A stretch of DNA of 15,372 nucleotides from an uncultured Bacteroidales bacterium (GTDB lineage: Bacteria; Bacteroidota; Bacteroidia; Bacteroidales; UBA932), in NCBI GenBank assembly GCA_946405645.1, contig CAMJHW010000021.1, positions 1 to 15,372 on the forward strand. Direction: 5' to 3'. This document shows, one piece after another, positions 6,542 to 12,664 of this stretch. A program made the position numbers and the translations under genes. The number at the start of each line of letters is the position of its first letter. Position 1 is the stretch's first letter. The notes beneath the pieces were generated by a model that was not told the origin of the DNA, made no database searches, and worked only from the letters and a program-made list of their open reading frames with translations.

Positions 6542-7607
6542 TCTTCTCCTTGACTTTTTCCTGGGCCTTTTTCCGCTTGCTCTCCCAGCGGGAAGTGACC
6601 TTTTCGAGATTCTTTTCGCTCAGATGCGGGAAACGTGCCCGGATCTGGGCGATTTTCTGTCGGATGTACGATTCGACGTGACGGGCGCGTTTCTCGTGGT
6701 ACATCTCGTCGAAACCCACGAGGATGCCGGTATCCTCGACGTAACCGAACTCGTCGTTGATGGACGTGCCGAAGAACTTCAACTCTGGTGAAGTATTCAT
6801 GTAGGCATTCACCAGTGGAGGGATGGTGGTGCCGAGCGAATGGATGGCTTCCTTGAGGAGTTTGTAGTCCTCCTTGAAGTCGTCCGACTTGAGGATGAGG
6901 TCCATCATCCTCGGGTCGTGCTCGATTTCAATAGGATTGTACGGATGCATAAGCCCCTCGTTGTCAGGGAAATGCTTGGCAAGGAAATGAAGGATGAGGT
7001 CGCGTCCGCAACGGTCGTACGCGGGATACATGGTCATCTTGCCGAAGAAATAGGTCATATGAGGGTGCAGGATCATCAGAGTGGTCAGGCCGTCCCAGAG
7101 ATTGTCCAGGGCGAAAAGTGCCTTGGCTCCTGCCTTGGAACTCTGGTATTCGGGCGTCACGAACGAACGTCCGAGCTCGATGACGTGCGGGAGGTAATCC
7201 TTAAGGAATTTGTCCGAGAAATGGAACAGATGGGAAGTGGCCAGACGGGGCTGTCCGTTCTCCATAAAGGTAATGTCCGGCCCGAGTATGAAACGGTATC
7301 CGCCGAGGATGGTCTCGGCGTCCGGGTCCCAGACAATGAGTTGCTTGCAGGGGTTGTCCATAAGGTCGAACTCGTCGATGTCCACGGCCTTCCCGGTGCC
7401 GCCTCCGGATGCCCGGAAAGTGATCTCTCTCAGGCGCCCGATCTCGCGCAGAGTGTTGGGGGAGTCTTTCCAGTCGATTACATAGATTTCGTTTCCACCC
7501 TTGTTGGTGTCCCGGAGCTTCTTTTCCGGAGTGAGTTCAGCCTTGACCAGCTCGATGTCCACGGGCTCGATGATAGGTTCCATGATAGGTTCCATGGTTG
7601 TTGTCAT
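6525..7607 (-). CDS. glsB: GNAT-type N-acyltransferase, GlsB-like (glycine lipid synthesis)
   Basis: A 360-residue protein of the Acetyltransf_5 / OlsB-like family often labelled putative hemolysin (COG3176). In Bacteroides thetaiotaomicron the related GlsB transfers a 3-hydroxy-acyl group to glycine, giving N-acyl-glycine (commendamide), the precursor of glycine lipids. Seen here: the acyl-acceptor domain beginning RLREITFRASGGGTG (58-72) with DEFDLMDNP (78-86), a beta-strand pair with LGGYRFILG (101-109), and ELGRSFVTPEYQ (about 142-153), a family hallmark. A long basic C-terminal tail (about 310-360, many K/R/E) is probably helical. The N-terminus holds a 12-bp tandem duplication (MEPIMEPIIEP), which leaves M5 and M9 as alternative starts. 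It lies 3 bp after the PlsC-like gene. Family is solid; substrate glycine is inferred from the pair. Confidence 0.82.
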   Translation of the reverse strand: MTTTMEPIMEPIIEPVDIELVKAELTPEKKLRDTNKGGNEIYVIDWKDSPNTLREIGRLREITFRASGGGTGKAVDIDEFDLMDNPCKQLIVWDPDAETILGGYRFILGPDITFMENGQPRLATSHLFHFSDKFLKDYLPHVIELGRSFVTPEYQSSKAGAKALFALDNLWDGLTTLMILHPHMTYFFGKMTMYPAYDRCGRDLILHFLAKHFPDNEGLMHPYNPIEIEHDPRMMDLILKSDDFKEDYKLLKEAIHSLGTTIPPLVNAYMNTSPELKFFGTSINDEFGYVEDTGILVGFDEMYHEKRARHVESYIRQKIAQIRARFPHLSEKNLEKVTSRWESKRKKAQEKVKEKISQKK

Positions 7608-7610
7608 GTA

Positions 7611-8426
7611 TTAAATGCTATAGACTTTTTCCCTTACCCACCGCGCCCACTCCTGGGCGCTCTTCTCCTTGCCGAATGTGGCGGGGGCGATGGGCTCTCC
7701 CACCTTTACTGTGAAGGTGCTGTTCCTGGCCTTGTACATTTCGTCCGGAAGGAACAGCATGGCGAAGTTGAACTTGATGCCGAGCTTCTTGTTGAGGTTG
7801 GCCACCCGGTAGAAGCGCTTGGAGTTCTGGCCGATGAAATGGACCGGTACGACGTAGCGGCCGGTCTGGACGCTTTTGTTTATGAAAGCCTTGCCCCAGG
7901 GCAGGTCCTGGATCTTCCCGTCTATCTTTCGCGAGCAGGTCTTGCCCGGGAACATTATTATGTGGTTCTCGGAATTGAACGCCGCGTCGATGAGGGAGGG
8001 GAGGTCGCGGGATTGCCCGCCGATGACGTTCACGGGAACGCACATGGGGGCCAGGCCCTTGATGTTCATAAGGATGTCGTTGACCAGATACTTGATCTTT
8101 CCGTCGAAACGGCGGCCGAATACCATTCCGAGAGTGACGCCGTCGATGCCGCCCAGTGGATGGTTGGACACAATGGTGAAACGGGTGCCCTCCGGAAAGC
8201 CGTCGAGGTGTTCCATACCTTCGACTTTGATATTGACACCGAGGTAGCGGATCGTGCCCTCGCAGAAGTCCACTCCGGTATAACCCTTTGAAAGGTATCC
8301 GTTTATGTAGTCTTGGTGGATGAACTTCTTACCCCAGTTGATGAGGAATCTGGGGACCCGGCCCTTTCCGGCCTTGGATTCGACGACCTTCTCAAGGTCG
8401 ATTGTCATTGAAGCGTCCTCGGTCAT
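7611..8426 (-). CDS. glsA: PlsC-like O-acyltransferase, GlsA-like (glycine lipid synthesis)
   Basis: A 271-residue lysophospholipid acyltransferase-fold protein. With the adjacent GNAT gene it matches the GlsB/GlsA pair of Bacteroides, in which GlsA adds a second fatty acid to the 3-hydroxyl of N-acyl-glycine to make the diacylated glycine lipid. The catalytic motif is NHPLGGID (H89, D95), with five residues between H and D instead of the usual four. The acyl-acceptor motif is FPGKTCSRK (159-167), in place of FPEGTRS. Both variants are, as I recall, normal for this Bacteroidetes subfamily. The first in-frame ATG (8426) fits the promoter at 8449-8479; MTIDLE at 8408 is an equally plausible start. 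In Flavobacterium a single fused protein (GlsF) does both steps, which supports reading the two genes as one pathway. Confidence 0.8.
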   Translation of the reverse strand: MTEDASMTIDLEKVVESKAGKGRVPRFLINWGKKFIHQDYINGYLSKGYTGVDFCEGTIRYLGVNIKVEGMEHLDGFPEGTRFTIVSNHPLGGIDGVTLGMVFGRRFDGKIKYLVNDILMNIKGLAPMCVPVNVIGGQSRDLPSLIDAAFNSENHIIMFPGKTCSRKIDGKIQDLPWGKAFINKSVQTGRYVVPVHFIGQNSKRFYRVANLNKKLGIKFNFAMLFLPDEMYKARNSTFTVKVGEPIAPATFGKEKSAQEWARWVREKVYSI

Positions 8427-8448
8427 TATAGTTCGGTTTTAGTAGTCA

Positions 8449-8479
8449 CAAATATATAAAAAAACCGTGTGTTTGTCAA
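8449..8479 (-). promoter_or_regulatory. Promoter of the acyltransferase operon
   Basis: The minus strand reads TTG (8477-8479), 20 bp, TATATTTG (8449-8456), matching the Bacteroidetes consensus. The -7 box ends 22 bp before the ATG at 8426. The -33 element sits in the loop of the upstream terminator and the -7 box directly follows its T-tract. Confidence 0.75.
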
Positions 8480-8490
8480 TCAACACACGG
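8458..8490 (-). terminator. Intrinsic terminator after the fucosidase gene
   Basis: On the minus strand CCGTGTGTT (8482-8490) pairs perfectly with AACACACGG (8465-8473 as CCGTGTGTT on the plus strand), with an 8-nt loop, and is followed by seven T's (8458-8464). It lies about 30 bp after the fucosidase stop. The opposite direction has no T-tract. Confidence 0.9.
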
Positions 8491-8520
8491 AAAAAGTAAT
8501 CTTGCCGAAGCCCCGCACTT

Positions 8521-10086
8521 TCAAGGCATTTCGCAGTGATAGGCTTCCACGGCGCTAAGCACGGCTTTGTCCCTTGAGGACGTTATCCTGATGCGTATGG
8601 CGTCGGTGGTGACGTCGGAGAAACGCAGGATGCGCCGGAAGCCGACGTTGGTCCCGGTGACGATCTCTTTCCATTGCCCGTCCACCTTGGCATCGACGTA
8701 GAGGGATTCTATCCTTTCTCCTATGGCGCCCACCGGCTCCCGGAGGACGATGCGGTTGACGGTAACGGGCTTGCGTGTGCGGACTGTCAGTCCGTCCGCC
8801 TTGGCCCAGGTGGCCATGTTCCCGTCAAGGGCGTGTGCCGGGCCGTTGGCGCCGGCGAGGAGATCCTTGCCTTCGCCATAGGTCGCTTCGATGAGCCGTC
8901 CGACTCCGCGGAGCGTTTCCTTGTCGCGATCAGAGAAGCGTCCGTCACGGTTCGGAGGGACGTTCAGGAGGAGGATGGAATTGCCTCCTGCGGCCCTCTC
9001 GTAAATGTCGAACACTTCGTCCGCTGTCCGGACCCTCTGTTCGTCGTCGTTCCTGAAGAACCATCCGTCGCGGATGGAAGTGTCAGTCTCAGAAGGGAGG
9101 TAATGCAGGTAGAACGGCCTGTCGTGGGAAAGATAGACCTCTCGTGTGCCGAGCTCTCCGAGCATGTCCTCGAAAGAAGTCATGACGGCAGGGTCCTCGT
9201 CGAAGGTCACTACGTTGAATTCGGCTTCGCGCGTGTCGCCGGCTTCGTTGCCGCACCAGCGGATGTCCTCGCGGCCGAAGACTGCCGCATCGGGTGCCAG
9301 GGTGCGGATGACCTCGCGCCAGGCGGTATAGTCATAGGTCTGTCCGCCCTTGCGCTTAGGGTGCGCTCCGTCCAGCCAAACCTCCGATATGGGACCGTAC
9401 TCCGTCAGCAGTTCGAACAACTGGTTGAGGTAGTATTCATTGTAGTCGTCCACCGTGAAAGTGAACGTAGTCTTGTTCGCGAACGGACGTCCTTCCACGG
9501 GGCGGGGGATGGTGCGAGGGGTCTTGGCGCTGAGGTTGCCGTAGAGGCCGTCGGGCGACTCGATCTGGTAGAGGTCGGCGGGGGAGAGGTAGATGCCCAG
9601 TTTTAGTCCGTATTCGCGGCAGGACTCGGAGAGCTCGCGCAGGATGTCGCCCTTGCCGTCCTTGTAGCCCGTGGACATGATGCCGTGCGTCGTGTATCTT
9701 GTCTGCCAGAGGCAGAATCCGTCGTGATGCTTGACGGTGAGGATGACCATCTTCATACCCGCCGCCTTCATCTCGCGGCACCACTCGTCCGTGTGGAGCT
9801 CTTTCAGGTCGAAGACCGCCGGGTCCTCGAAGCCCGTGCCCCATTCGCGCCCGGTAAAGGTGTTGGGTCCGAAATGCAGGAAGCCTATGAAGCCGTTTTC
9901 CATCGCATCCAGCTGGCGCCGTGTGGGAACGAGACTGGCTGCCTTGCGGATGACCTCTTCATCGGTATCGGCCGCTTCGACTCGGACGGTCCCTACATAT
10001 CCGCGGCCTTCCCGCACGGGACTGCCGCATGCTGCCGCAAGGGCGGCTAGTCCGAGCAGCAGGATGTTGGCTTTCAAGCGTTTCAT
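8521..10086 (-). CDS. Alpha-L-fucosidase, GH29 lipoprotein with C-terminal F5/8 type C-like domain
   Basis: Removes terminal alpha-linked L-fucose from glycans, probably from the cell surface or periplasm, to harvest host or diet fucose. The 521 residues begin with a lipoprotein signal peptide (lipobox AAAC, C20). The GH29 catalytic barrel follows (about 55-390): FLHFGPNTFTGREWG (69-83), KMVILTVKHHDGFCLW (112-127, active-site HHDGF), and EVWLDGAHP (235-243), where D239 is the expected catalytic nucleophile. The last 120 residues (about 400-521) have the strand pattern of a discoidin / F5/8 type C sugar-binding module (ALDGNMATWAKA). The FGPNTF and WLDGAH style resembles the GH29-B subgroup acting on alpha-1,3/1,4-branched fucose, but this is inference. 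It follows the GpsA-like gene by 21 bp and is probably the second gene of that operon. Confidence 0.92.
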   Translation of the reverse strand: MKRLKANILLLGLAALAAACGSPVREGRGYVGTVRVEAADTDEEVIRKAASLVPTRRQLDAMENGFIGFLHFGPNTFTGREWGTGFEDPAVFDLKELHTDEWCREMKAAGMKMVILTVKHHDGFCLWQTRYTTHGIMSTGYKDGKGDILRELSESCREYGLKLGIYLSPADLYQIESPDGLYGNLSAKTPRTIPRPVEGRPFANKTTFTFTVDDYNEYYLNQLFELLTEYGPISEVWLDGAHPKRKGGQTYDYTAWREVIRTLAPDAAVFGREDIRWCGNEAGDTREAEFNVVTFDEDPAVMTSFEDMLGELGTREVYLSHDRPFYLHYLPSETDTSIRDGWFFRNDDEQRVRTADEVFDIYERAAGGNSILLLNVPPNRDGRFSDRDKETLRGVGRLIEATYGEGKDLLAGANGPAHALDGNMATWAKADGLTVRTRKPVTVNRIVLREPVGAIGERIESLYVDAKVDGQWKEIVTGTNVGFRRILRFSDVTTDAIRIRITSSRDKAVLSAVEAYHCEMP

Positions 10087-10107
10087 TTGCTGAGAGGTGA
10101 GTACTGC

Positions 10108-11172
10108 CTAGATGGTGTCGAAGGCGAATTCCTCCCAGGGAAGGTCGGCGTCCTTGCCCTCGAAGAGTACCTGGTAGAGATGGTGTATGAGGGGGAACTC
10201 CTTCATGTCGACTTTGCCGTTCGGAGTCTCCACGCCTTTCTCCGCAAGTACGGATATGCCCTCGTACAGGCTCTTGACGGCGCTGATGGACTCGAGCGTG
10301 ATGCCTTTGAGCTTGAGCTGGGCTTCCTCGCGGGAATATCCTTCGCCCAGTAGTATGCCGAAGGCCCTGGTGCGGCCGCCTTCCACGGTCACGAAGAGGT
10401 CGCCGAGACCCATCGAGATGCAGTCGGTCTCGGCCTTGACGGTGCGCAGGATCCTGCGCATCTCGCGGGCCGCCTGGAAGAAGACGGCGGCCTGCGCGTT
10501 CACGCTTGCGGGCTTGTCGGGATCCTCCCTGCGGCCGAGGCCGATGGCGATCGCCGGGCCGAGGGCGTAGGCGTTCTTGATGGCAACCGCATACTCGAGG
10601 CCGGTGACGTCATGTGTCATAGATACGTGCAGGAAACCGGTCTGCAGGCATTCCTTCATCATCCTGAGCACATCGGCGTCTTCGCCGCTGACGGTCGTGG
10701 CGGTGTGCTCGCCGTCGATGATGTCCTGCGCTATGCCGGGGCCTCCGAGCATATAGACCTTCCTGTCGATGCCTTCTGCGGAAAGTTGCCTCTCCCAGTA
10801 CTGCGGCCAGGTGGAGAGGGATCCGTCTTCATTGACTCTCAAGCCTTTGACAACAGTGATGACGGGAATCTCGACGGGGATGAACTTGAGTACCTCCTCG
10901 AGGAACCACTCCGCACCGTAGGAAGAGATGCCTCCAATTACGAAGTCGGAGCCGGGAACGGCTTTCCGCCAATCTTCGAACTGATAGTATGATATGCCGG
11001 CGGGGAAGGGACGGGTGAGTTTGGGATTCCGGCCGGTGCGGATGCATTCGTCGATGACATCCCTGTCATAAGGGGTGCCGACGACCTTGAGGGAAACGCC
11101 GTTCTCCGAAAGGGGGAATACGAGTGCGGATCCCATCACTCCGAGTCCTATTATGGTTACTGTCCTTGACAT
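10108..11172 (-). CDS. GpsA-like NAD(P)-dependent dehydrogenase, non-canonical clade
   Basis: A 354-residue 6-phosphogluconate-dehydrogenase-fold enzyme related to sn-glycerol-3-phosphate dehydrogenase. It has a Rossmann glycine loop GLGVMG (9-14), TVVKGL (106-111, Lys109), GGPGIA (143-148), IKNAYALG (198-205) with the catalytic-type Lys199, GLGDLF (255-260) and GGRTR (265-269). The usual GpsA loop is G-x-G-x-W-G/A; here the Trp is replaced by Met, and TPYDRDVI (33-40) follows the second strand. I recall a clade of such ~350-residue proteins beside sugar-use genes, distinct from the housekeeping GpsA. It is therefore safest to call it a GpsA homologue and leave the substrate open. Its own promoter lies at 11214-11244, and the alpha-L-fucosidase follows 21 bp downstream, suggesting a role tied to sugar use. 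Confidence 0.82.
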   Translation of the reverse strand: MSRTVTIIGLGVMGSALVFPLSENGVSLKVVGTPYDRDVIDECIRTGRNPKLTRPFPAGISYYQFEDWRKAVPGSDFVIGGISSYGAEWFLEEVLKFIPVEIPVITVVKGLRVNEDGSLSTWPQYWERQLSAEGIDRKVYMLGGPGIAQDIIDGEHTATTVSGEDADVLRMMKECLQTGFLHVSMTHDVTGLEYAVAIKNAYALGPAIAIGLGRREDPDKPASVNAQAAVFFQAAREMRRILRTVKAETDCISMGLGDLFVTVEGGRTRAFGILLGEGYSREEAQLKLKGITLESISAVKSLYEGISVLAEKGVETPNGKVDMKEFPLIHHLYQVLFEGKDADLPWEEFAFDTI

Positions 11173-11213
11173 ACGATCTGGTTAAGGCTTAGGCTTCTTT
11201 ACGGAAGAGGCCA

Positions 11214-11244
11214 CAAAGTTAGTGTTTTGAAAGGGATTTTTCAA
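11214..11244 (-). promoter_or_regulatory. Promoter of the GpsA-like / fucosidase operon
   Basis: The minus strand reads TTG (11242-11244), 20 bp, TAACTTTG (11214-11221), consistent with the Bacteroidetes consensus. The -7 box ends 41 bp before the ATG. It is back-to-back and interleaved with the rnpB promoter. Confidence 0.7.
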
Positions 11245-11252
11245 TTCTTTCG

Positions 11253-11260
11253 TATCTTTG
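11253..11260 (+). promoter_or_regulatory. Bacteroidetes -7 box for rnpB
   Basis: TATCTTTG ends 6-8 bp before the predicted 5' end of RNase P RNA, the spacing expected of a -7 box to its start site. A TTTTG at 11225-11229 could serve as a -33 element, with a slightly long spacer. Confidence 0.75.
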
Positions 11261-11266
11261 CAGTCA

Positions 11267-11608
11267 GAAAGGTGGAGCGATCTGCCGCGGCTTATGCTGA
11301 GGAAAGTCCGGACAGGACAGGGCACCCCGCTGCGGAAAGCGCAGGTGGGAGCGATCTTACGCCGGCCGTAACAGAAAACAACCGCCGCCTTCGCTGAGAG
11401 GCTTTGCCTCTGACGGAAGACGGCAAGGGTGAAAACGCGAGGCAAGAGCTCACGACGGCGTGCAGCGATGCGCGCCGGGTACGGCACCGGGGCCTGCAAG
11501 ACCAAATATACCGGCAGACGAGGGCGGCCCGCCCGATGCCGGGGGGTAGGTTGCGAAGATAAATGGCAGATTCAAAAACAGAAACCGGCTTACGGCTCCG
11601 CCTTTTTT
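11267..11608 (+). ncRNA. rnpB: RNase P RNA (bacterial, type A-like)
   Basis: The catalytic RNA of ribonuclease P, which matures the 5' ends of tRNAs. The conserved core is intact: GAGGAAAGTCCGGAC near the 5' end (11299-11313), GGTGAAAACGCGAGGCAAGAG across 11428-11448, the AGATAAATGGCAGA segment (11557-11570) and ACAGAAACCGGCTTACGG (11577-11594). The outer helix P1 closes perfectly: AAGGTGGAG at 11269-11277 pairs with CTCCGCCTT at 11596-11604, and a run of seven T's (11603-11609) follows, so P1 also acts as the terminator stem. Length is about 340 nt, normal for the group. The exact ends are inferred from P1 and the promoter. The cyclotransferase start codon directly follows the T-run. Confidence 0.96.
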
Positions 11609-11609
11609 T

Positions 11610-12383
11610 ATGATTGCTATGAGAAAGTCGTTCATGCTGCTCTCACTCCTGATCGCCGTGCTGCTGTGCAGCGGCTGCGAGGCCAAGGTCAAGGAGTACA
11701 AGGTCAAGGTCGTGAAGGAGTATCCCCACGACACGGGGTCCTATACCCAGGGTCTGTTCTTCCATAACGGTGACCTGTACGAGAGCACCGGACAATATGG
11801 CTCTTCGACCTTCCGCAAGGTCGAGCTCGCCACCGGCAAGGCCCTCGAGAAGCTCGACTTCAACCGCAAGTATTTCGTCGAGGGATCAGTTGTGCTGGGC
11901 GACAATCTCTATATCCTTACCTGGGAGAGCAAGGTCGCGTTCATCTACGATGCGAAGACCCTCGAATACAAGTCCACCTATTCCTATCCCCGTGAAGGCT
12001 GGGGCCTCACTACCGACGGCAAGCAGCTGATCGCCTCCGACGGCAGTTCGCGCCTGTATTTCCTGGACGGGGAGTACAAGCTCCAGAAGGCCGTGGACGT
12101 CAAGCTCGACGGCCGGCCGATCCGCTATCTCAACGAGCTGGAGTACATCGACGGCAAGGTCTGGGCCAACGTCTATACCACCGACCTCATCGTCATCATC
12201 AATCCTTCCACGGGAGTCGTCGAGGCCACGGTCGACTGCACCGGCCTGTTGCCTGAGCAGCTGCGCGACCGCCGCACCGACGTCCTCAACGGCATAGCTC
12301 TCGATCCGGCTTCCGGCAAGATCTACCTCACCGGAAAGTACTGGAAGCGTCTCTACGAGATCGAACTCGTCGAAAAGAAATAG
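11610..12383 (+). CDS. Glutaminyl-peptide cyclotransferase lipoprotein
   Basis: Converts N-terminal glutamine of peptides to pyroglutamate with release of ammonia. The 257 residues match the plant/bacterial-type (five-bladed beta-propeller) cyclotransferase family: SYTQGLFF (44-51), LYESTGQYGSS (56-66), EGWGLTTDGKQLIASDGSSRLYFLD (about 128-152 in parts), YLNELEYIDGKVWANVY (168-184) and LNGIALDPASGKIYLTGKYW (226-245). The N-terminus is a lipoprotein signal peptide (LLCSGC, predicted lipidated C23), so it is expected to act outside the cytoplasm. The start could be the ATG at 11610, which touches the RNase P RNA T-tract, or the ATG at 11619 (MRKSFMLL), which I consider equally likely. No separate promoter or ribosome-binding site is visible, so expression may depend on readthrough from rnpB. 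Confidence 0.92.
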   Translation: MIAMRKSFMLLSLLIAVLLCSGCEAKVKEYKVKVVKEYPHDTGSYTQGLFFHNGDLYESTGQYGSSTFRKVELATGKALEKLDFNRKYFVEGSVVLGDNLYILTWESKVAFIYDAKTLEYKSTYSYPREGWGLTTDGKQLIASDGSSRLYFLDGEYKLQKAVDVKLDGRPIRYLNELEYIDGKVWANVYTTDLIVIINPSTGVVEATVDCTGLLPEQLRDRRTDVLNGIALDPASGKIYLTGKYWKRLYEIELVEKK

Positions 12384-12399
12384 TTCCATACCTTCACAT

Positions 12400-12420
12400 C
12401 CTTCTACCGCCGGTCGAAGG
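12400..12420 (+). other. Small hairpin downstream of the cyclotransferase gene
   Basis: CCTTC (12400-12404) pairs with GAAGG (12416-12420), with an inner ACC-GCC-GGT helix. It lies 16 bp after the cyclotransferase stop. No T-tract follows, so a terminator call is not supported; it may protect the mRNA 3' end. Confidence 0.35.
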
Positions 12421-12435
12421 ATAGGGGCCATATAA

Positions 12436-12469
12436 CGAATTAATCCCGCATCACTGCGGGATTAATCGG
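12436..12469. terminator. Strong hairpin, probable bidirectional terminator
   Basis: ATTAATCCCGCA (12439-12450), loop TCAC, and TGCGGGATTAAT (12455-12466) form a perfect 12-bp stem; C12436 and G12469 can extend it after a small internal loop. It lies between the cyclotransferase gene (plus) and a leftward promoter at 12574-12604. The minus-strand exit is moderately U-rich (UUCGUUAUAU); neither side has a long uninterrupted T-run, so the stem rather than the tail carries the call. Confidence 0.75.
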
Positions 12470-12568
12470 TTAGTTAGTAGTGTATTTACCTCTGAAAAAG
12501 GTTAATTATTGTTGGTTAGATCTCTTTTGCAAGAGTAGAGTGTGTTCTGAATTGTAACGTTTTAATTA
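12437..12568 (-). ncRNA. Candidate small structured RNA (orphan promoter to terminator)
   Basis: The leftward promoter at 12574-12604 should start a transcript near 12568, which would end at the hairpin 12439-12466, about 130 nt. No start codon with a useful reading frame is present before the terminator stem. In 5' to 3' order the RNA can form a hairpin ATTGTAA/TTACAAT (12551-12572), a hairpin CTCTT-GCAA-AAGAG closed by a GNRA-type GCAA loop (12522-12535), a bulged stem TTAACCT/AGGTAA (12486-12505), and the terminator stem. It has open CUAACC-rich linkers (CTAACCAA near 12512-12519, ACTAACTAACC near 12468-12478). It does not show the conserved cores of RNase P RNA, SRP RNA or tmRNA, and I do not recognise it as 6S RNA. 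Evidence is promoter plus structure only. Confidence 0.5.
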
Positions 12569-12573
12569 CAATG

Positions 12574-12604
12574 CAAAGGTAGTGAACTTTTGGGATTCTG
12601 CAAA
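12574..12604 (-). promoter_or_regulatory. Consensus leftward promoter TTTG-N19-TACCTTTG
   Basis: The minus strand reads TTTG (12601-12604), exactly 19 bp, TACCTTTG (12574-12581), the full Bacteroidetes consensus. The preceding AAAAAG tract, the -33 box and the TACCTTTGCA form resemble promoters of rRNA and tRNA genes in this phylum. No protein-coding gene follows it on the minus strand before the terminator hairpin. Confidence 0.8.
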
Positions 12605-12651
12605 CTTTTTCAAGAAAAAATGTCCCCTTCCGATATTTTTTTAAGAATTAG

Positions 12652-12659
12652 TATCTTTG
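12652..12659 (+). promoter_or_regulatory. Bacteroidetes -7 box for the lyase gene
   Basis: TATCTTTG ends 5 bp before the ATG at 12665, so the transcription start is expected at or within one or two bases of the start codon. The -33 region does not match well. Confidence 0.65.
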
Positions 12660-12664
12660 TAAAT

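Noticed and set aside
6840..8291. 483-residue plus-strand open frame opposite the two acyltransferase genes
   Set aside because: It is antisense to two well-recognised genes, spans both of them, and has a composition (many V, D, G, H, E) typical of shadow frames in GC-rich DNA. No promoter or family motif supports it.
8674..9606. 310-residue plus-strand open frame opposite the fucosidase
   Set aside because: It is the shadow of a solid GH29 gene with clear catalytic motifs; it has no recognisable domain or start signal.
12400..12420. Hairpin after the cyclotransferase as its terminator
   Set aside because: The stem is short and has no T-tract; the 12-bp stem at 12439-12466 is the better terminator.
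12590..12664. Upstream start for the lyase
   Set aside because: It would place the -7 box inside the gene and put 25 residues before a clean signal peptide, so ATG 12665 is preferred.
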